Shown piece after piece: positions 14,273 through 26,833 of a stretch of DNA of 64,000 nt. Numbering within the stretch: position 1 is the stretch's first letter; each line of letters begins with the position of its first letter. The position numbers were made by a program, and so were the translations under genes. The notes under the pieces are model-generated. The model searched no databases. It had not been told where the DNA came from and saw only the letters and a program-made list of their open reading frames with translations. Origin of the DNA: Montifringilla adamsi (taxonomy: Eukaryota; Chordata; Aves; Passeriformes; Passeridae); assembly GCA_017590115.1 (NCBI GenBank), contig JAGGNK010006559.1:5253642-5317641 (forward strand), written 5' to 3'.

Positions 14273-15105
14273 TTTTTTTGATTGGTAGAAATTTTCCCTC
14301 TCTTGAAAAGTGATTAATCTTTTAAAATGCAGTGATGGTGTATCATACACATGAAGTTTATATTATCACCTTACATTGCAAACATTTACATTTGTTTAGG
14401 TACCACTGGTATTGCATTAGCAAATGTTTTGCACATTTTTTTAAGACTAAATGCTGCTCTGCACAGATCCATACAGACTTGTTCCACACAGCTCCCATGA
14501 ACTGTCTGCACATAAAGTTGAATACCAGTTAATAGGGCAGGATTCTGGATGGCAAATTTGGCCTACAACCCCAAAAATACATTTAATGGATTTAACTCTG
14601 CTTACCAGGATAGAACAACAAGCAAAACACTGCATTTTTAAGTGTGGTATTTCACTTCAATTCAAGATCTATAAAAATGTGTCTATCAAACACAGTTTGT
14701 GTGATATTTCACAGCAAACATCAATAAACATCAACTCACAGGAATTTTCCTCAAAACCTTGCCTCCAGGAATCCCACAGTTATTGCAGGGTAAAAGTCAG
14801 GCTTCGTGGGCAAGATGACTGTATGCCTGAAGGTCAGCAAACTAGCACTTGGATCAATTAATAGCAGGGTCATCAACTACAAACACTCCTCTGCTGCTGA
14901 TTCTGGTGGGAACGGCCCCCACCATCAGAAGCAGGAATCTGAGCTGCAGCCCTGGCCACTGGAAGAGGCAGCATTTTTCCTACAGCTTTGCTGTGGGCAT
15001 TGAAGTTCCAGAGAGCAACGTGCACTTCGAGCTGCATAGCGAACAGCCAGGACTGCCAGATGCTGGCTCCTTCTGCGATCAATGGGCAACGCTTGTGATG
15101 CCTGC
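14273..15105. other. Intergenic DNA with overlapping chance frames
   Basis: Several short frames overlap on both strands here (longest 136 codons from about 14451), but none has recognisable motifs and they compete with each other. The stretch at 14800-15080 is more GC-rich than its surroundings and could be part of an old mobile element that I do not recognise. Confidence 0.5.
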
Positions 15106-15185
15106 TAGCTACCTGCAGGATTTATTAGTTATCTGCAGGGCTTATTAGCTATCTGCAGGGCTTGTTAACTATCTGTATGGTTTAA
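15106..15185. repeat. Tandem repeat, 20-bp unit, four copies
   Basis: Four consecutive 20-bp units begin at 15106, 15126, 15146 and 15166, each of the form 'tagctatctgcagggcttat' with 1-6 changes. Copies 2 and 3 are almost identical and copy 4 is the most diverged. A T-run at about 15190-15204 follows directly. Confidence 0.92.
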
Positions 15186-18100
15186 ATACTTTTTTTTTTT
15201 TTTTGCAGACAGGACACAAACAAGCCCTGTTCACACCCCAAGGCCTGGGTCTTACTTCATATCACACTTCATGCAACTGCGCCTGATACTATTCTGAGCC
15301 TGCCCACAATGCCTGCTGATTTTCAGTCTCTAAAGAATGAATAATTGGAAATGAGAGAACTTAAATCTATAAATGCCAGAAGGGTATAAATTGCTCTGCT
15401 TATGTAAGTGGAGGAAGTAGCTATAAAAGTAAGCAATAAACAACAGAGGTAAGCAATACTGGATATGAATTTTCTACTAATTTCCGTCAGTGTTTTAAAA
15501 TTGGACAATAAGTCACTCAAGAAGCCTTCTACTACCACACTACCTTCTTTTGCTTTCTACATTAATTTTTTCAAACCTACATTAGGAAGCAGCTAATCAT
15601 AATTTCTCAGTGGTGTTTTTTCTCTAAGGAAAACCTTCACTGTTCACAGCGTTACCATTGAATTCTTCTAGTCCTCCAGAGATTTGCACTCATTTCCCCA
15701 GTAAAACCTTATGCTGTCAATATTGCCCCTTGGTTCTTTACGAAACTGTGCCTAGAATGTTCCTATTTGTTTATAGTGGAGATCTGATTATCTTGTAATT
15801 TCCTAACATAGCCTTCTCTCAGGAATAAATCTAGGCTATATTGGCTCTATTTCTTATGATTCTGAGGATAATGTCTCCCCTACAGTCTAGGAAAACAAAG
15901 CAAAACACAATTCATCTTTTTCTCGCAATTCTGTGGAACACTTCAGCTATTTTAATCTAATTTCTTATATATTTTAAATTTTTTACTTGTATTTTAATAA
16001 TTTATTTTCTGAAATTAGTATCTGAAGTATGTAAATTGTGATAAATAAAAAACAGATACTGGACTTATTTCAATTATATTTGAGCCCAGCTAGTGATTTT
16101 TTTTTTTTTTTACTCATTATAGCTGCATAATCCTATATTTACTATAGAATTCGTTGGTGAAAATAGATAAGGAAATTTGGAACAACCACTTCAGATAAAT
16201 CCTCAAGCTATTTAAGGAAAGGTATAGTATGAGATAGAAACAAATGAAAAGAAAATTAATTCATATATCTGTAGATACTAAAACATATTACTGCTTCAAT
16301 TCTAATACATTCTTTGGCACATCCAGTGCCTTTTCCCATATTTATATATAAAAAATGTTGCTAAGATGGTTTTCCTTAAAAAATAAGAAAACTACTCCTT
16401 TATTTTTAGAAATATCTACATTCAGAGAAAAAATCTATTAATCTAACATCAGTGCTGATTAAAGTGCAGCCCTGCTCCCTCTGCTTTGAACATAAAGCAC
16501 GCTCATTATGGTGTAACCAGTTTTCAAATAGCTTTATCTTATAATATACTTCGAATGAAATGCACTAGTTTTTATTCAGAAAAACATTTCACCACCTGAT
16601 TATAGATCTTGCTGCTTCAGGGGACAAATTAAGAGGTGCACTTCCCCTCTACAGCTCCACCACAGTCAATAGGCAGCGTTCTGTCTCTTACTATTCCATG
16701 GGCCAGCCACTAAAGTGAGGGCCACATTTCCAACCTCTAGGTTAAAAAGAAGTTTTCTGTCTAGTCCTCATAAATGACGAAAATAATGGGATCTTGTCAG
16801 TTTAGTCCCTGCCCTTGTGAAAATCTCTACTTATATTTGGACTGGTAAGTAGGTACAAAACACCTGATCAGGTGGATACCTACATCTACAGGCAGCTGGT
16901 GAGCCCAGGTCTGGGTGTAACAGCTCACAGGTAGCCAGGAGCCCTTTTGCAACCCCAAAGCCAACACAAGTTTAATTCTACAAGTTAGATCAGAAATTTA
17001 GATCAGTGAACAAGTGATCAGTAGAAGCAGGGCAAGGGCAAGAGGCCTCAAGCATTTTCAGGTATCTCTTGGTGATGCAGTTCTTGTTGTGTGGCTGTGT
17101 GCTGGTGTGTAGTAGCTGAGGTCAATCACTGTCTTTCTGAATACTGGTACTGTCACACTTGCATCACAGCAGGACTCAAGTAGCCTAGGCAGAAACAGAG
17201 ATGTTGTCCTTTCCACTTCTCACCTAGATGAGGAGACAGTCAGCATGTTGACAAGATGCTACAGATCCTGTCCAAATCTGTCCTGGGAGCTGTATCCACC
17301 TTAAGCCATGTGTAGCGCTCAGATCACTGCAGAGTCTCCAGCTTTCAGTATCATCTATTTGTTAAAGAGCTGACAAAGTGAGCTAAACACATCAGCAGCA
17401 CAAATAGCCAGGAACACTCCTGTTCATTTTCTGCTCCGTGACTCCAGAGAATGATGTGACTTTAAGAGAATAAACTGCAAGTAAAGGAGCACATCTTTTA
17501 TTTTTGTGTAATCAAGACTGATTTGTAACACCATTTGAAATGACCCATTTAAAACTTCCTTCCTCATACACACCAAAAGCTAGAATACATTTACTTAAAC
17601 AAATCCATTATGTCAGAGGAATTGTATCTGTTTGATGGGTGCAGAATATTATCTTTTGTTATTCAGTAGCTCAGTGAAATAAACTAGACGAAGATGCATG
17701 GGTTTTTTCCTCCCTCTTTTTTCTTTAAAGCCAAACCATTTTAAAATTGGAATAAATTCCTGGTAACTTGGATCTTAGAGGCAGTCAAGTCTTAGTAAAC
17801 TGTTATGACCTTGAAAAAAGTTCAGGGAAACCACAAGGAGTCAGACTATTCATTCTGTTTCAGTTCTCAGAAAAACATCACCCAAATATCTCTGCATAAA
17901 ATAAATTAAAGAAATAAATATTGAACAGAAGGCAAAACTTGAACTAGCCAAAAGTTAAGCATAGAGCTTACTCCATGCAATTAAGTACCAATCAGTACCA
18001 TTGTTTATTGAACCTGAATCAAATAAGGACTTCTTTTGTATGTCTCATGCCAAGAATAAAATAGGATTCTCTCTGCCACAGGGTCCCATAGGCAAAGTCC

Positions 18101-21100
18101 CACTGAAATGCTTTTGTTCACAAGAAAAAGGGACAGTCTGGTTCAAACTCTGAATACATGATGAAAAGAAGCTCTCAAAAAAAAAAAAATACAGAGGACA
18201 GACATTAAGCTTAACTTCTCTTAAATAAGCACTAGAATGAAATGCAAATAATTAAGGATGGAGACCAGTGGTTACGTATGATAAATTATTTGGCAGTTGT
18301 TATTTGCTTTAAAACATTCCCTTAAGGGGGTATTTATTATTCCTGAAAACTTATCTGGGAACAAGGGGAGACTTGAGTAAGAAGCTGGATGCAGCAAATG
18401 AAACAACATGCTAAATGATTTACTATGTAAAATTTGTGTGCAATTTTAAATATGTAGAGTTACATCAATTTTGCAAAGCAATTTCTCCCTGCAATATTTT
18501 TTAACTTCTACTTTTCACTCATGACTAAATAACTTTTAACTTCCCCAGTTTCATTTTTCAAGCAGACTGCCACTACATAGAGAGGATGAATTTTTCATAA
18601 TTATTAAAAGCATGAAAAAATCAGGTTAATTTTTTGGGTACCTGTTAATGCAATTTGGCATGCTTCAGAATTGAGTCAGCAAAGACACATGAAGCAGTCC
18701 AGCTAACTCATATTCAGCTGCCAAAATGGTCCATCAATTGAGCAGATAGCTGGCATTCATAACTCACCAGAAGCAGTTATGTTTATGTAACTACAAATAG
18801 TATTCTACTGAAAAAGCATATCAAAGCTTGCCATTTTTATTGATATTGCAAAGAACATTTGCAGACCTTGGGAAACCTAAAGTTCTGAGTAACTTCTTAG
18901 CAGACATATTCCTATATTTTTCTCCTCTCTTGTAACAATCCCATAATTTTTAAGAAAATGTGTCACGGTGAGTGCTAAATCAGTCTTAATCACTCAAAGG
19001 GAAATTATTTACTTGTTATTGCTTAATAGACACAGAGGCTCAAACTAACCATTTCACTACCTTCTTGACTGACAGCAGCCCTACTTGCACTCCTTCCATG
19101 ATGGCTGGAGCAGAAGCCAGCTAAGCCAGTAGCTGCCTGAAGCAGCTACAGTAATACCAAGATTTTATATGGAGAACAAAGGATGTAACTCCATGCCCTG
19201 TACTAAAAATAGATGAAAAAAAAATTATCCAGCGTTGTACTCCATTCAAAACATAGCATGGTTTTAATAACAGAATAAAACCCAAATGGCTTTAAAATTA
19301 TTTTACCATATCTGGGAATGCAGACGCTGCTTTAGTTCTCCTCTGAAACACATTAGTGACATCAACTTCCAAGCAAGCTCTCACAGGCCCTTACCATCCT
19401 ATGATTTCCTTCTTCATGTTTGCTTACCACAGGCTGGTGGTAACACAGATCACTGAATATGTTTGCTTCTGTATATGTTTCGAAATTTGATTAAGTGCTG
19501 GCTGTAGATTTTGGAGGACAAGACAGTCTAGATCTTGTTTCTACAAAATGCATTAATTCCTTTACTGAATAAAATTTTTACCATATTCTTTCACCTCAAT
19601 ATATGATTTAATAACACATCTGAACTCACACATTTTAGGTCTATTAAGGCTTGTTTTCTACTTGTTACAAAACAAACATAAACCCCTAGAAATCAGAATT
19701 TGAAATGTGTGAGTCATTTTGAACATTATCTTATTGACTGAAGTAAAAAGAATAATTTTCTATTCTCCTTCTTGAAGAAGAACAATAAGTGTTTATGATC
19801 TTTAAAATACAACAATGTAGCCATGCTGGTTTTACAAATAAGGAAGCTAGTGGGAAGAATCACACACCAAAACACCTTTTACTTAAAATAGTCAATTTAT
19901 GGAAGAGATTTTGTTTTTTGAGGAAAACTAATGAATTGTTGAAATGTCTACTTCCAGGTTTTATAGAAGACAAGAAAAATCTCTAAATCCCTATGGTAAA
20001 ATTGTTTCTAAAAAAGAGAAAGAAAAAATAAAAGCATCATTTGATATGCAAGTGGTTGGTACCTTTTAAACCTGCAGAGAATTTGGGTTCCAGTTCTTTC
20101 TCCACAAAATGTCTAGAGATTAAATTCTGATAAAAACAGGAACTGCAGATGTGAGGATTCCCTTTTTTCTGACTCAATTTATTTGTTTCTCTAGATGACT
20201 GTGTAAAGCTTTCTTTGAATTCTGTGAGGGGTTGTGCTTAAATCCAAAAATTACACTTGGCTCTGAGGGCAAGTTAACATTCTGTATCCCCTTTGCTTGT
20301 CTTTTCTTCATGTTATTTTTTTTTAAAGTGAAACAACAAACCAATAGGCTTAATAGCCATAAGGTCCATAAAAGTGCTTTGGCTGCAAGTTTCTTAAATA
20401 CAGACACCTAAATGCCATATTATATGTCATATAAGCATTCTTTTATTGGTTTTCCTCTCAGTAGCAGTAAAAGAAGGATAGCTGGTAATTATTTTCCAAC
20501 AGCCAAAATAACTCTACCTGTCTCTTTGTTGGTTAAATTGGATTCTCCCCCACCTGCAGTGATATATTTATTTTTCCCAAATATACATGAAAAGGGGTGC
20601 AGGTCAAGTCAGATGTTATGACTGTACATGTATGTATGAATATACCGAGTACACAGACTTACATAAAGAACGGCATCTCGACAAAACTGTAGAAAACTAC
20701 CAGCACTTTAGACCTCTCAACGTTCAGGACAATAGGTCCTGAATAGGCTTCTGTCTTTTCTCTGTGGTTTTCCTTTAGCTCCAAAGCAGGACCACCTTGC
20801 TGTAAAATGGGTAGTAACATACACGCTGTACTCTAACAGAATGCGACTATTTCACTAGCCTTAGGTGACCTTTTAAATCCCACCTTGCACGTGTGTTCAG
20901 AAGAGGTTCAGAGAAGATGAATCTCAAGGAGTGTTAAAAATGTCAGCAGTGGCCTTCTGGCACTTGGGTACTAAGCCAAATGGACTTGAACTCATTTAGG
21001 ATATAGTGGGATGCTATTAGAAACCTTTTCTTAAAGAAGACAGAATCAGAGCTGCAAGAAGTGAAGACAGGAAAAATGAGACAACATGGTAAGGGGGAAA

Positions 21101-21344
21101 GAAAGCTAAAGCAAAAGCTGAAATAACCTTAAATCTTACAGCCTTAAAGAAAGTTAATATAGCCCTACATAAAACAGCCTTTTGGACAAAACCAAGGAAA
21201 TTGGCATTTCTGGTTATGTGTTAACTGCTGGTCTCATGAGGACATGCACCATCCTGTACTGTCGTGTGAGTCCCAGTCGTGAATATCCACCACATTCTGT
21301 TCACTTTTCTAGTCAAAATAAAGAAAGTTTGTACAGACAGAAAG
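15186..21344. other. Intergenic DNA, no gene seen
   Basis: AT-rich sequence with no frame above about 75 codons. It includes T-runs (about 15190-15204 and 16099-16111), an A-run (18180-18189), and long AT-dense stretches at 15930-16480 and 18240-18620. I see no RNA genes and no clear transposon. Some moderately GC-rich segments, such as 16620-17350, are unexplained. Confidence 0.65.
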
Positions 21345-21669
21345 TGTGGCAGCAGATCTCTGGTCACAGAGAGAAACACATTTTTCCCAGACATTGTCCT
21401 GGAAAGGCTGTGAGAAGATCAGAGAAAAGAATGAGAAACAATTCTTATCTTAACTTGCTGCACCTGGTATTGTGAGCATGTGGAATGTGTTATAAAGATT
21501 TGTTTACCAAAGGGTGGTTTCTTAATCAGCCAATGGTGATGGTGTTTGGATTGGAGGACCAATTAGGTCCACCTGTAGGACTAGGGTATAAAAGTATGGG
21601 TTTCTTACTAAAGTTTGGTCAGCCTTCTGTAACACATGGAGTCTATGATAATTATTACCTGGCTGGGCA
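21345..21669 (+). mobile_element. Probable solo LTR of an endogenous retrovirus
   Basis: The segment has the layout of a retroviral LTR promoter on the + strand: CCAAT boxes at 21530-21534 and 21559-21563, then a TATA box (TATAAAAG) at 21587-21594, then a degraded polyadenylation signal (ACTAAA) at 21607-21612 in the context 'aagtttggtcagcc', then a short U5-like tail. The proposed boundaries start at TG and end at CA but are approximate, and I could not find a convincing target-site duplication. No internal retroviral gene flanks it, so if it is real it is a solo LTR. The overall wording resembles LTRs of songbird endogenous retroviruses, which is an impression and not a database result. Confidence 0.55.
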
Positions 21670-23104
21670 CCTGCTTGCTTTGATAAGAAAAGGCATTATA
21701 TTGTACTATGGTTTGCTGTTGAGGGACCAAGAGGCCAGAGCATGTCGTGACCTCACTGTTTAGTAAGTCTAGTCCTATTATAAATTATACACAATTGGAG
21801 AGATGAAATGTATTGCACATTTCTACACATGGTTTACATGGTGGCAATAGACAGCAAGATATACCCCCACCCCCACTAACAAAAAGTACTGTACTGCAAC
21901 AGTACCAGAGATATTAAAAGAAAAACAGATCCAAAGACTGTTGATGTTGATTGAACTGGAAAACAGGCCTCAAAATGTAAAGTCTTATTATCCTTATCAT
22001 GAAGACCAGTTCAATGCTGTGAGTCATCATGACTCTAGAGCAATTCTTTTAACATTTCTGACAATAATGTTTCCTCTCTGAAAGAGCAGAACAGGAGAAA
22101 ATCAACTATTTTTAGTTTCTGACCTGAGAACATTTGGGACAAAGATAAGGTGCATCTCACAGAGGCCCTTCTGTGGTTTGTTCTCAGAAAGGCCTCAGTT
22201 GGAGGGGTCAGTCTTAGCATGGCAGTAGTTGCCACCCTAACCAGCTATTCCTACAGGAATGTATGGAGCTCCTTTCAAGTGCTAGCATGCCGCTTTGAGA
22301 GGATAAAGACAGATCCCTTTATCTAAGGATGGAGCTGAAAGTTTCATCTGTGATCTTCAGGACTTTCCTAAACATAACTTTTTATAAACTTAGCCATTAG
22401 AAAACCCTTTATACGCTGATAGTTTAAACAAAACATCAAGATTCCAATTCTAAAAACGCTAAACTCAAAAAAGCTGAATCCTAACTCTTGCCCTGCTCCT
22501 AACAAAAACCAGCTAGTTCTGATCAGAGAAGGATTCCTTGGTTCCCCTCTTAATGCCTAGTTTTGAGGGAGGGGAAGGAACCATGTTGCCAAAACCACAG
22601 CAGAAAGCCTCTGCTCTTAGAGGCAGAGACATGGATGCAGGGGCTGCAGCAAATAAGACAGCTTGGCAGAGTGCTACAGTCAAACAGGTACACAAAACTC
22701 TAAGAAATACTCAAATACTTTGGCCCTATGGGTCCTGACAAACAAAACAGTAAAAACACATCTCCACCCTCAGGAAAGAGTAAAGGAGCCCTCGGTTTCA
22801 CAAGTGCCACTTTCCCACTGGCAGAGGAATGCATGAGAGGTCCTGCCAGCCTGGCCCTGGGGGTGAGTATTGCTGCTAGAGCTCCTGCTCCCTTAGCAGT
22901 CCGATCCCCGACACTGCATCCTGCCCAGTGCCTCTGTAAAAACACTGAGCTCCTTTCAGTGTACCACTGCTGCTAAGTATTTAAGCTGTGATACACAACG
23001 AGCTTGTTCCACCAATCGAGCTGAAACAGACGCTTGGCCCACAGAGCTAGAGGCTAGATGGCCATTTAAAGAAAAGTATGCATAATTAAATTCTGTCTCA
23101 TTTT
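21670..23104. other. Intergenic DNA, no gene seen
   Basis: No coding-like frame. The stretch 22520-22970 is relatively GC-rich and carries short frames on both strands with no recognisable motif. The stretch 22985-23100 is complex, with few homopolymers, and could be a conserved non-coding element, but that needs comparison with other genomes. Confidence 0.6.
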
Positions 23105-23350
23105 ATGCCTTATCCTCCCTCTCCCCTTTTATCTCCAGCTACCATTAACAGGCTCTTTTTCATTCTCCCCTTCTTATCCTTTTTCCTTCTTTCCCTTTCA
23201 TCCTTGTTTATGTCTTTTTCATTTTCCCCTACTTTAATTTTTTTTCTAAATCCTTTTGATCATCTCCCTCCTCAGCTCCCCAGTTTTTTACCCAGCTGTG
23301 TTCATGGGCTGTTCCATTTTATATCAGCTTCTCCCTCTCTTCTTTCTTAC
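23105..23350. repeat. Polypyrimidine-rich low-complexity stretch
   Basis: About 245 bp on the + strand is strongly enriched in C and T, with repeated blocks of the 'cttctccct' and 'tttccttcttt' kind. The 109-codon frame across it is rich in Ser, Leu, Phe and Pro only because of this composition and is not a credible protein. Confidence 0.75.
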
Positions 23351-26296
23351 TACATTCCTATTTCTTCAAAAGAATTAAACCTTATTCCAGCAAGCTCAGG
23401 ACCTGATTTTGGCATTGTCTGGAACAAATGTTAGTCACTCTTCCCTAATGAGCAGATTTGGATGGAAACAAAGCATATGGCTAGAAGGAACAGTGTGAAA
23501 ATGGGGTGATAAAATCAATGGTATGAAAATGAATTTAATTACATTATTCTTATCATTGTATCATCCAAATGCTCATTTGCTTTGACAATGATTTCTGTTC
23601 AGCATGTGTGACATTTTAGCTATACAGTTAATGTGTAGCATTGTCTCTCATCTGTTATTAAAAAGCAGTGAAAGGTTTGTCTAAATGAAATCAGATCTTC
23701 ATTCAAACAGCAGGAATATAATCTTCAGAGCAAATGATCTTGCCAAGAGTGTCTATGCAGGTCATGTATACAAATATCTGTTTTAATTATTCCCATATAA
23801 ATATGCTTGCTTTCTGTAGCTGTAAATAAACACATGAACCTAGCAAGGTAGACGGGAATATGGGGTAAGTTATCCAGTTACAAATTAACCTCATTATCCC
23901 TTAAACTGGTGCAAATAGAGTAATCTGTTCACTTTCACGTGTTTTCAGCAAAGTGCCTCTGCTTTGAGTCCTCTTATATTTTCCCAAGCTCCTAGCTTGA
24001 AACTAACAATGTTGAGCTAAAGATTTTTTTTTTGTCTAGCAGTCTAGCATTCTTTTTTCTAATTAAAAAAGTGATAGTCTTCCAGTCTTCTTTACTGCAG
24101 CATCTGCACATTCCCAAGCCCTCCAGTCATGCACTGTGAGAGTGATTTGCAGATCAAATTTATACCCTTCAAATTCCATGTGTCAGAAATATCTGGAATT
24201 CAAGTTCAGAAAATAAATTCCTTTGAGTTTACCTTAGGAGATTCTCTGAAACCTACAAGTGCTTTGGCACACTTCCTCCTGATCTGAACTGATCTCTCCT
24301 CTAAATCGGGGGATTTGTTATTTGTAATTGAGACTGGTAAGTCCCCTCTTTCCTTCCTGAGCTCTCCTTATGCAACAATGTCCTACTCTCTTCTGCACAG
24401 TACCACATTCACCTCTCTCTGTTCAGTGATGATGAAAACATCACCACTCACAACAATCTATCATTCTTTCACTTACATCTGTCCAGATCTGGTCCTTGAG
24501 GATGAACCAGACGTCCTGTGTCAAGTAAAATTATTGGTCAGAACTAGTAGTCCTTAATATTTATATTTTTGCCTAGAGAAGCATTAAATGTCTTTTTCAA
24601 ACAAATCAGCTACTGAGGATGACACAACACAAACTCAAAGAATACCCTCGGTATATAGTACAAAGTGGACCTCTTAAATTGATAAAGTTACTACTCACTT
24701 CAATGTAACATCTGAAAAAAACATTTTCCCACAATTTGAAGCATTTGAAAACATTCTAATGCTCTATGCATTAAAACTTCTCTTTTAATATGGATCAGTC
24801 TTCTACAAACTCCTTTATTTATGTATGAGTGATATTCATAATATTAATTACTTAAAGTTTTAAAAATAGTTTGCATTTTATAGACTGTAATTCATTATAA
24901 AACAAATACTACAAATACTTTACACATGAAAGCACTGACGTTTGTTTTCATTCTGAACAGAATGAAAATAATGCCACTGATATATTTTCTGATTTCTCCC
25001 ACCTAAAGAACAATGTGAATTAAAAAAGATGTCATCAATTGAGATCAGCAATACACATAACATACACGTACATAATGAGAGCTTTCTATGCCTTCCATTG
25101 TGTCTTGTAGACTGCTCTCCTCCTCTAATATTTCTCAAATGGGCTGGATAGAAACGACCATGAGGCATAAGCGGACCATTCTTATTCCAATGTCTTTTTT
25201 GTGTTAGCTACTGGTAAATTCCACCTTTCTGTGTCAGCCACAATTGTTTTGCCTCTTTCTGAGTCCCTTTATTCTGGATCTCAAATTGCTCCATCCCTTC
25301 ATGGCATCCCACGTCATTAGTGCTTCTGTTACATGCTGGGATTTTTCCTTAACTGCACCTTTCCTTTCTTTCTTTGCTACCCTTCTACACATTTCCTTCC
25401 CCTGACTTTTGTTTCTCCTAGAGTCTCTGCTTTGAAACTGAATAACAGAGGAGAATTAAGAAAAAATGAGAAAAAACTGTTCTCAAAGGCATCAAGAGCA
25501 GCCCAGAAATGTTCGCTTCTCAGTAAAACCTAAATTGTTCAGTGACTAGGAGAGACATTTTCACTTACATTTATCTAATACAGACACAGCTAATACAGCT
25601 GGTGTTCTGCTATTAGTAAAGAAAATCTTGTGGCCAAGTGAGCTGCAACAGATTAGAGAAACTGCAGCACATTTATGTCAAAATGGTATTTATAAAGGTC
25701 AAAATATAACTTAGGATGACTGAAGATTTAAGCACTGGTTTTGAAGAAAGTAAGTGCCCGTAAGTGGGCAAAAATACTGCTAAATTATGAGAGAAGAAAT
25801 TATATGTAATTCTTGGTTCTTTCTTTTTTGTGATGTGCAGACTGACAGCTTTCTCACTTAATCGTGCCAGGCACTATGAATGTTACAAATATGTGACATT
25901 GTTTACCCTACCTTCTTGTACAATTGTTATTTTTAATATTAGCAGAAATATTGACATGCCATGGAAGTTTGACTAATTTAGTAAGTCATTCATCTTTACG
26001 ATTTCGTTGCCTCCCCACTCTTGTCAGATTTCACTTCTAATTCAAATTTATTATTTTACCAGTGCACTTAGTGACTGTTAGCAAAGCCAAACACGCAAAA
26101 GTCAAAACTGGACCTAGAAAGAGGCATGAACAAAATAGGCTATTTCCTTTTGGTGTCTTTAACATCCACCTCTCTGTTATCTTCTAAAAGCATCTTCAGA
26201 CACAGCCTTAAGGCCAAATGCACTGTAAAGACCATCCATGCTGAATAACTTCACAACGACTTTCACACTGTTATTCCCCAAACTGGTGACAGAATA
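23351..26296. other. Intergenic DNA, no gene seen
   Basis: AT-rich sequence with only short chance frames (up to about 82 codons). I see no RNA gene, no clear transposon and no tandem repeat of note. Confidence 0.65.
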
Positions 26297-26833
26297 ATGC
26301 AAAATTTTTCCAGATCACCCCAGCTAACAGAGAACATAATCCATAGCAGGAATACTGCCCATTCTGCATGGATCCAAGTCTCCCCAGACATCCTCCTTGG
26401 TTCCAGGGTTACCCAAGCTGTCTTTGTATCATTATGCAAAGCCACCATTTGTGTCAGTCCTACCAGGAAGATGACCTTTGTCAAACTAGATGTCCATGGT
26501 TTGGGGAATGGTCTTAGGACAGAGCCATGCCTTACAGTGTGCAAAACCAGACAGTCTGTTGCTCCATATTCACATGCTGACATTGCACAAGCACTGACAC
26601 TGGTCACCTACTTCAGGCAGCTCCTTAGTCACCAAAACGCGGCAGCTCCCGTGAGTCACGACGGTGATCTCGCAGGGCTCGGGAGCTTTGTGTGTTCTCC
26701 ATATGAAGAGAACAAACAGGCCTCACTCTGGCATTTCACCATCATCTTTGCCTCATTCTGCACAGCTGCATATCAAAATCAGTATGGACAACGGGGAGCT
26801 GTGACAAGGATGGGATGGTGCTTAGCATCCTGA
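26297..26833 (+). other. Isolated 178-codon open frame, probably not coding
   Basis: An ATG at 26297 opens a 178-codon frame ending at 26833, the longest ATG-initiated frame I see outside the CpG island and the CR1 copies. The translated product has no signal peptide, membrane segment, repeat or motif I recognise. A 114-codon frame lies opposite at 26263-26607, so the region is simply poor in stops. There is no promoter in front, and no paralogue or splice structure is evident. The 3' part holds a local CpG cluster (26638-26685). It could be a chance frame, an exon of a non-coding RNA, or a decayed mobile element; I favour chance. Confidence 0.25.
26638..26685. promoter_or_regulatory. CpG cluster with AP-1 consensus
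   Basis: Seven CpG dinucleotides fall within 48 bp in a neighbourhood that is otherwise almost free of CpG. A perfect AP-1 heptamer TGAGTCA lies inside at 26652-26658. This could be a small distal regulatory element that has escaped methylation-driven CpG loss, or a younger insertion. No function is shown by the sequence alone. Confidence 0.3.

Noticed and set aside
23105..23434. 109-codon Ser/Leu/Phe/Pro frame
   Set aside because: It is produced by a polypyrimidine-rich stretch.
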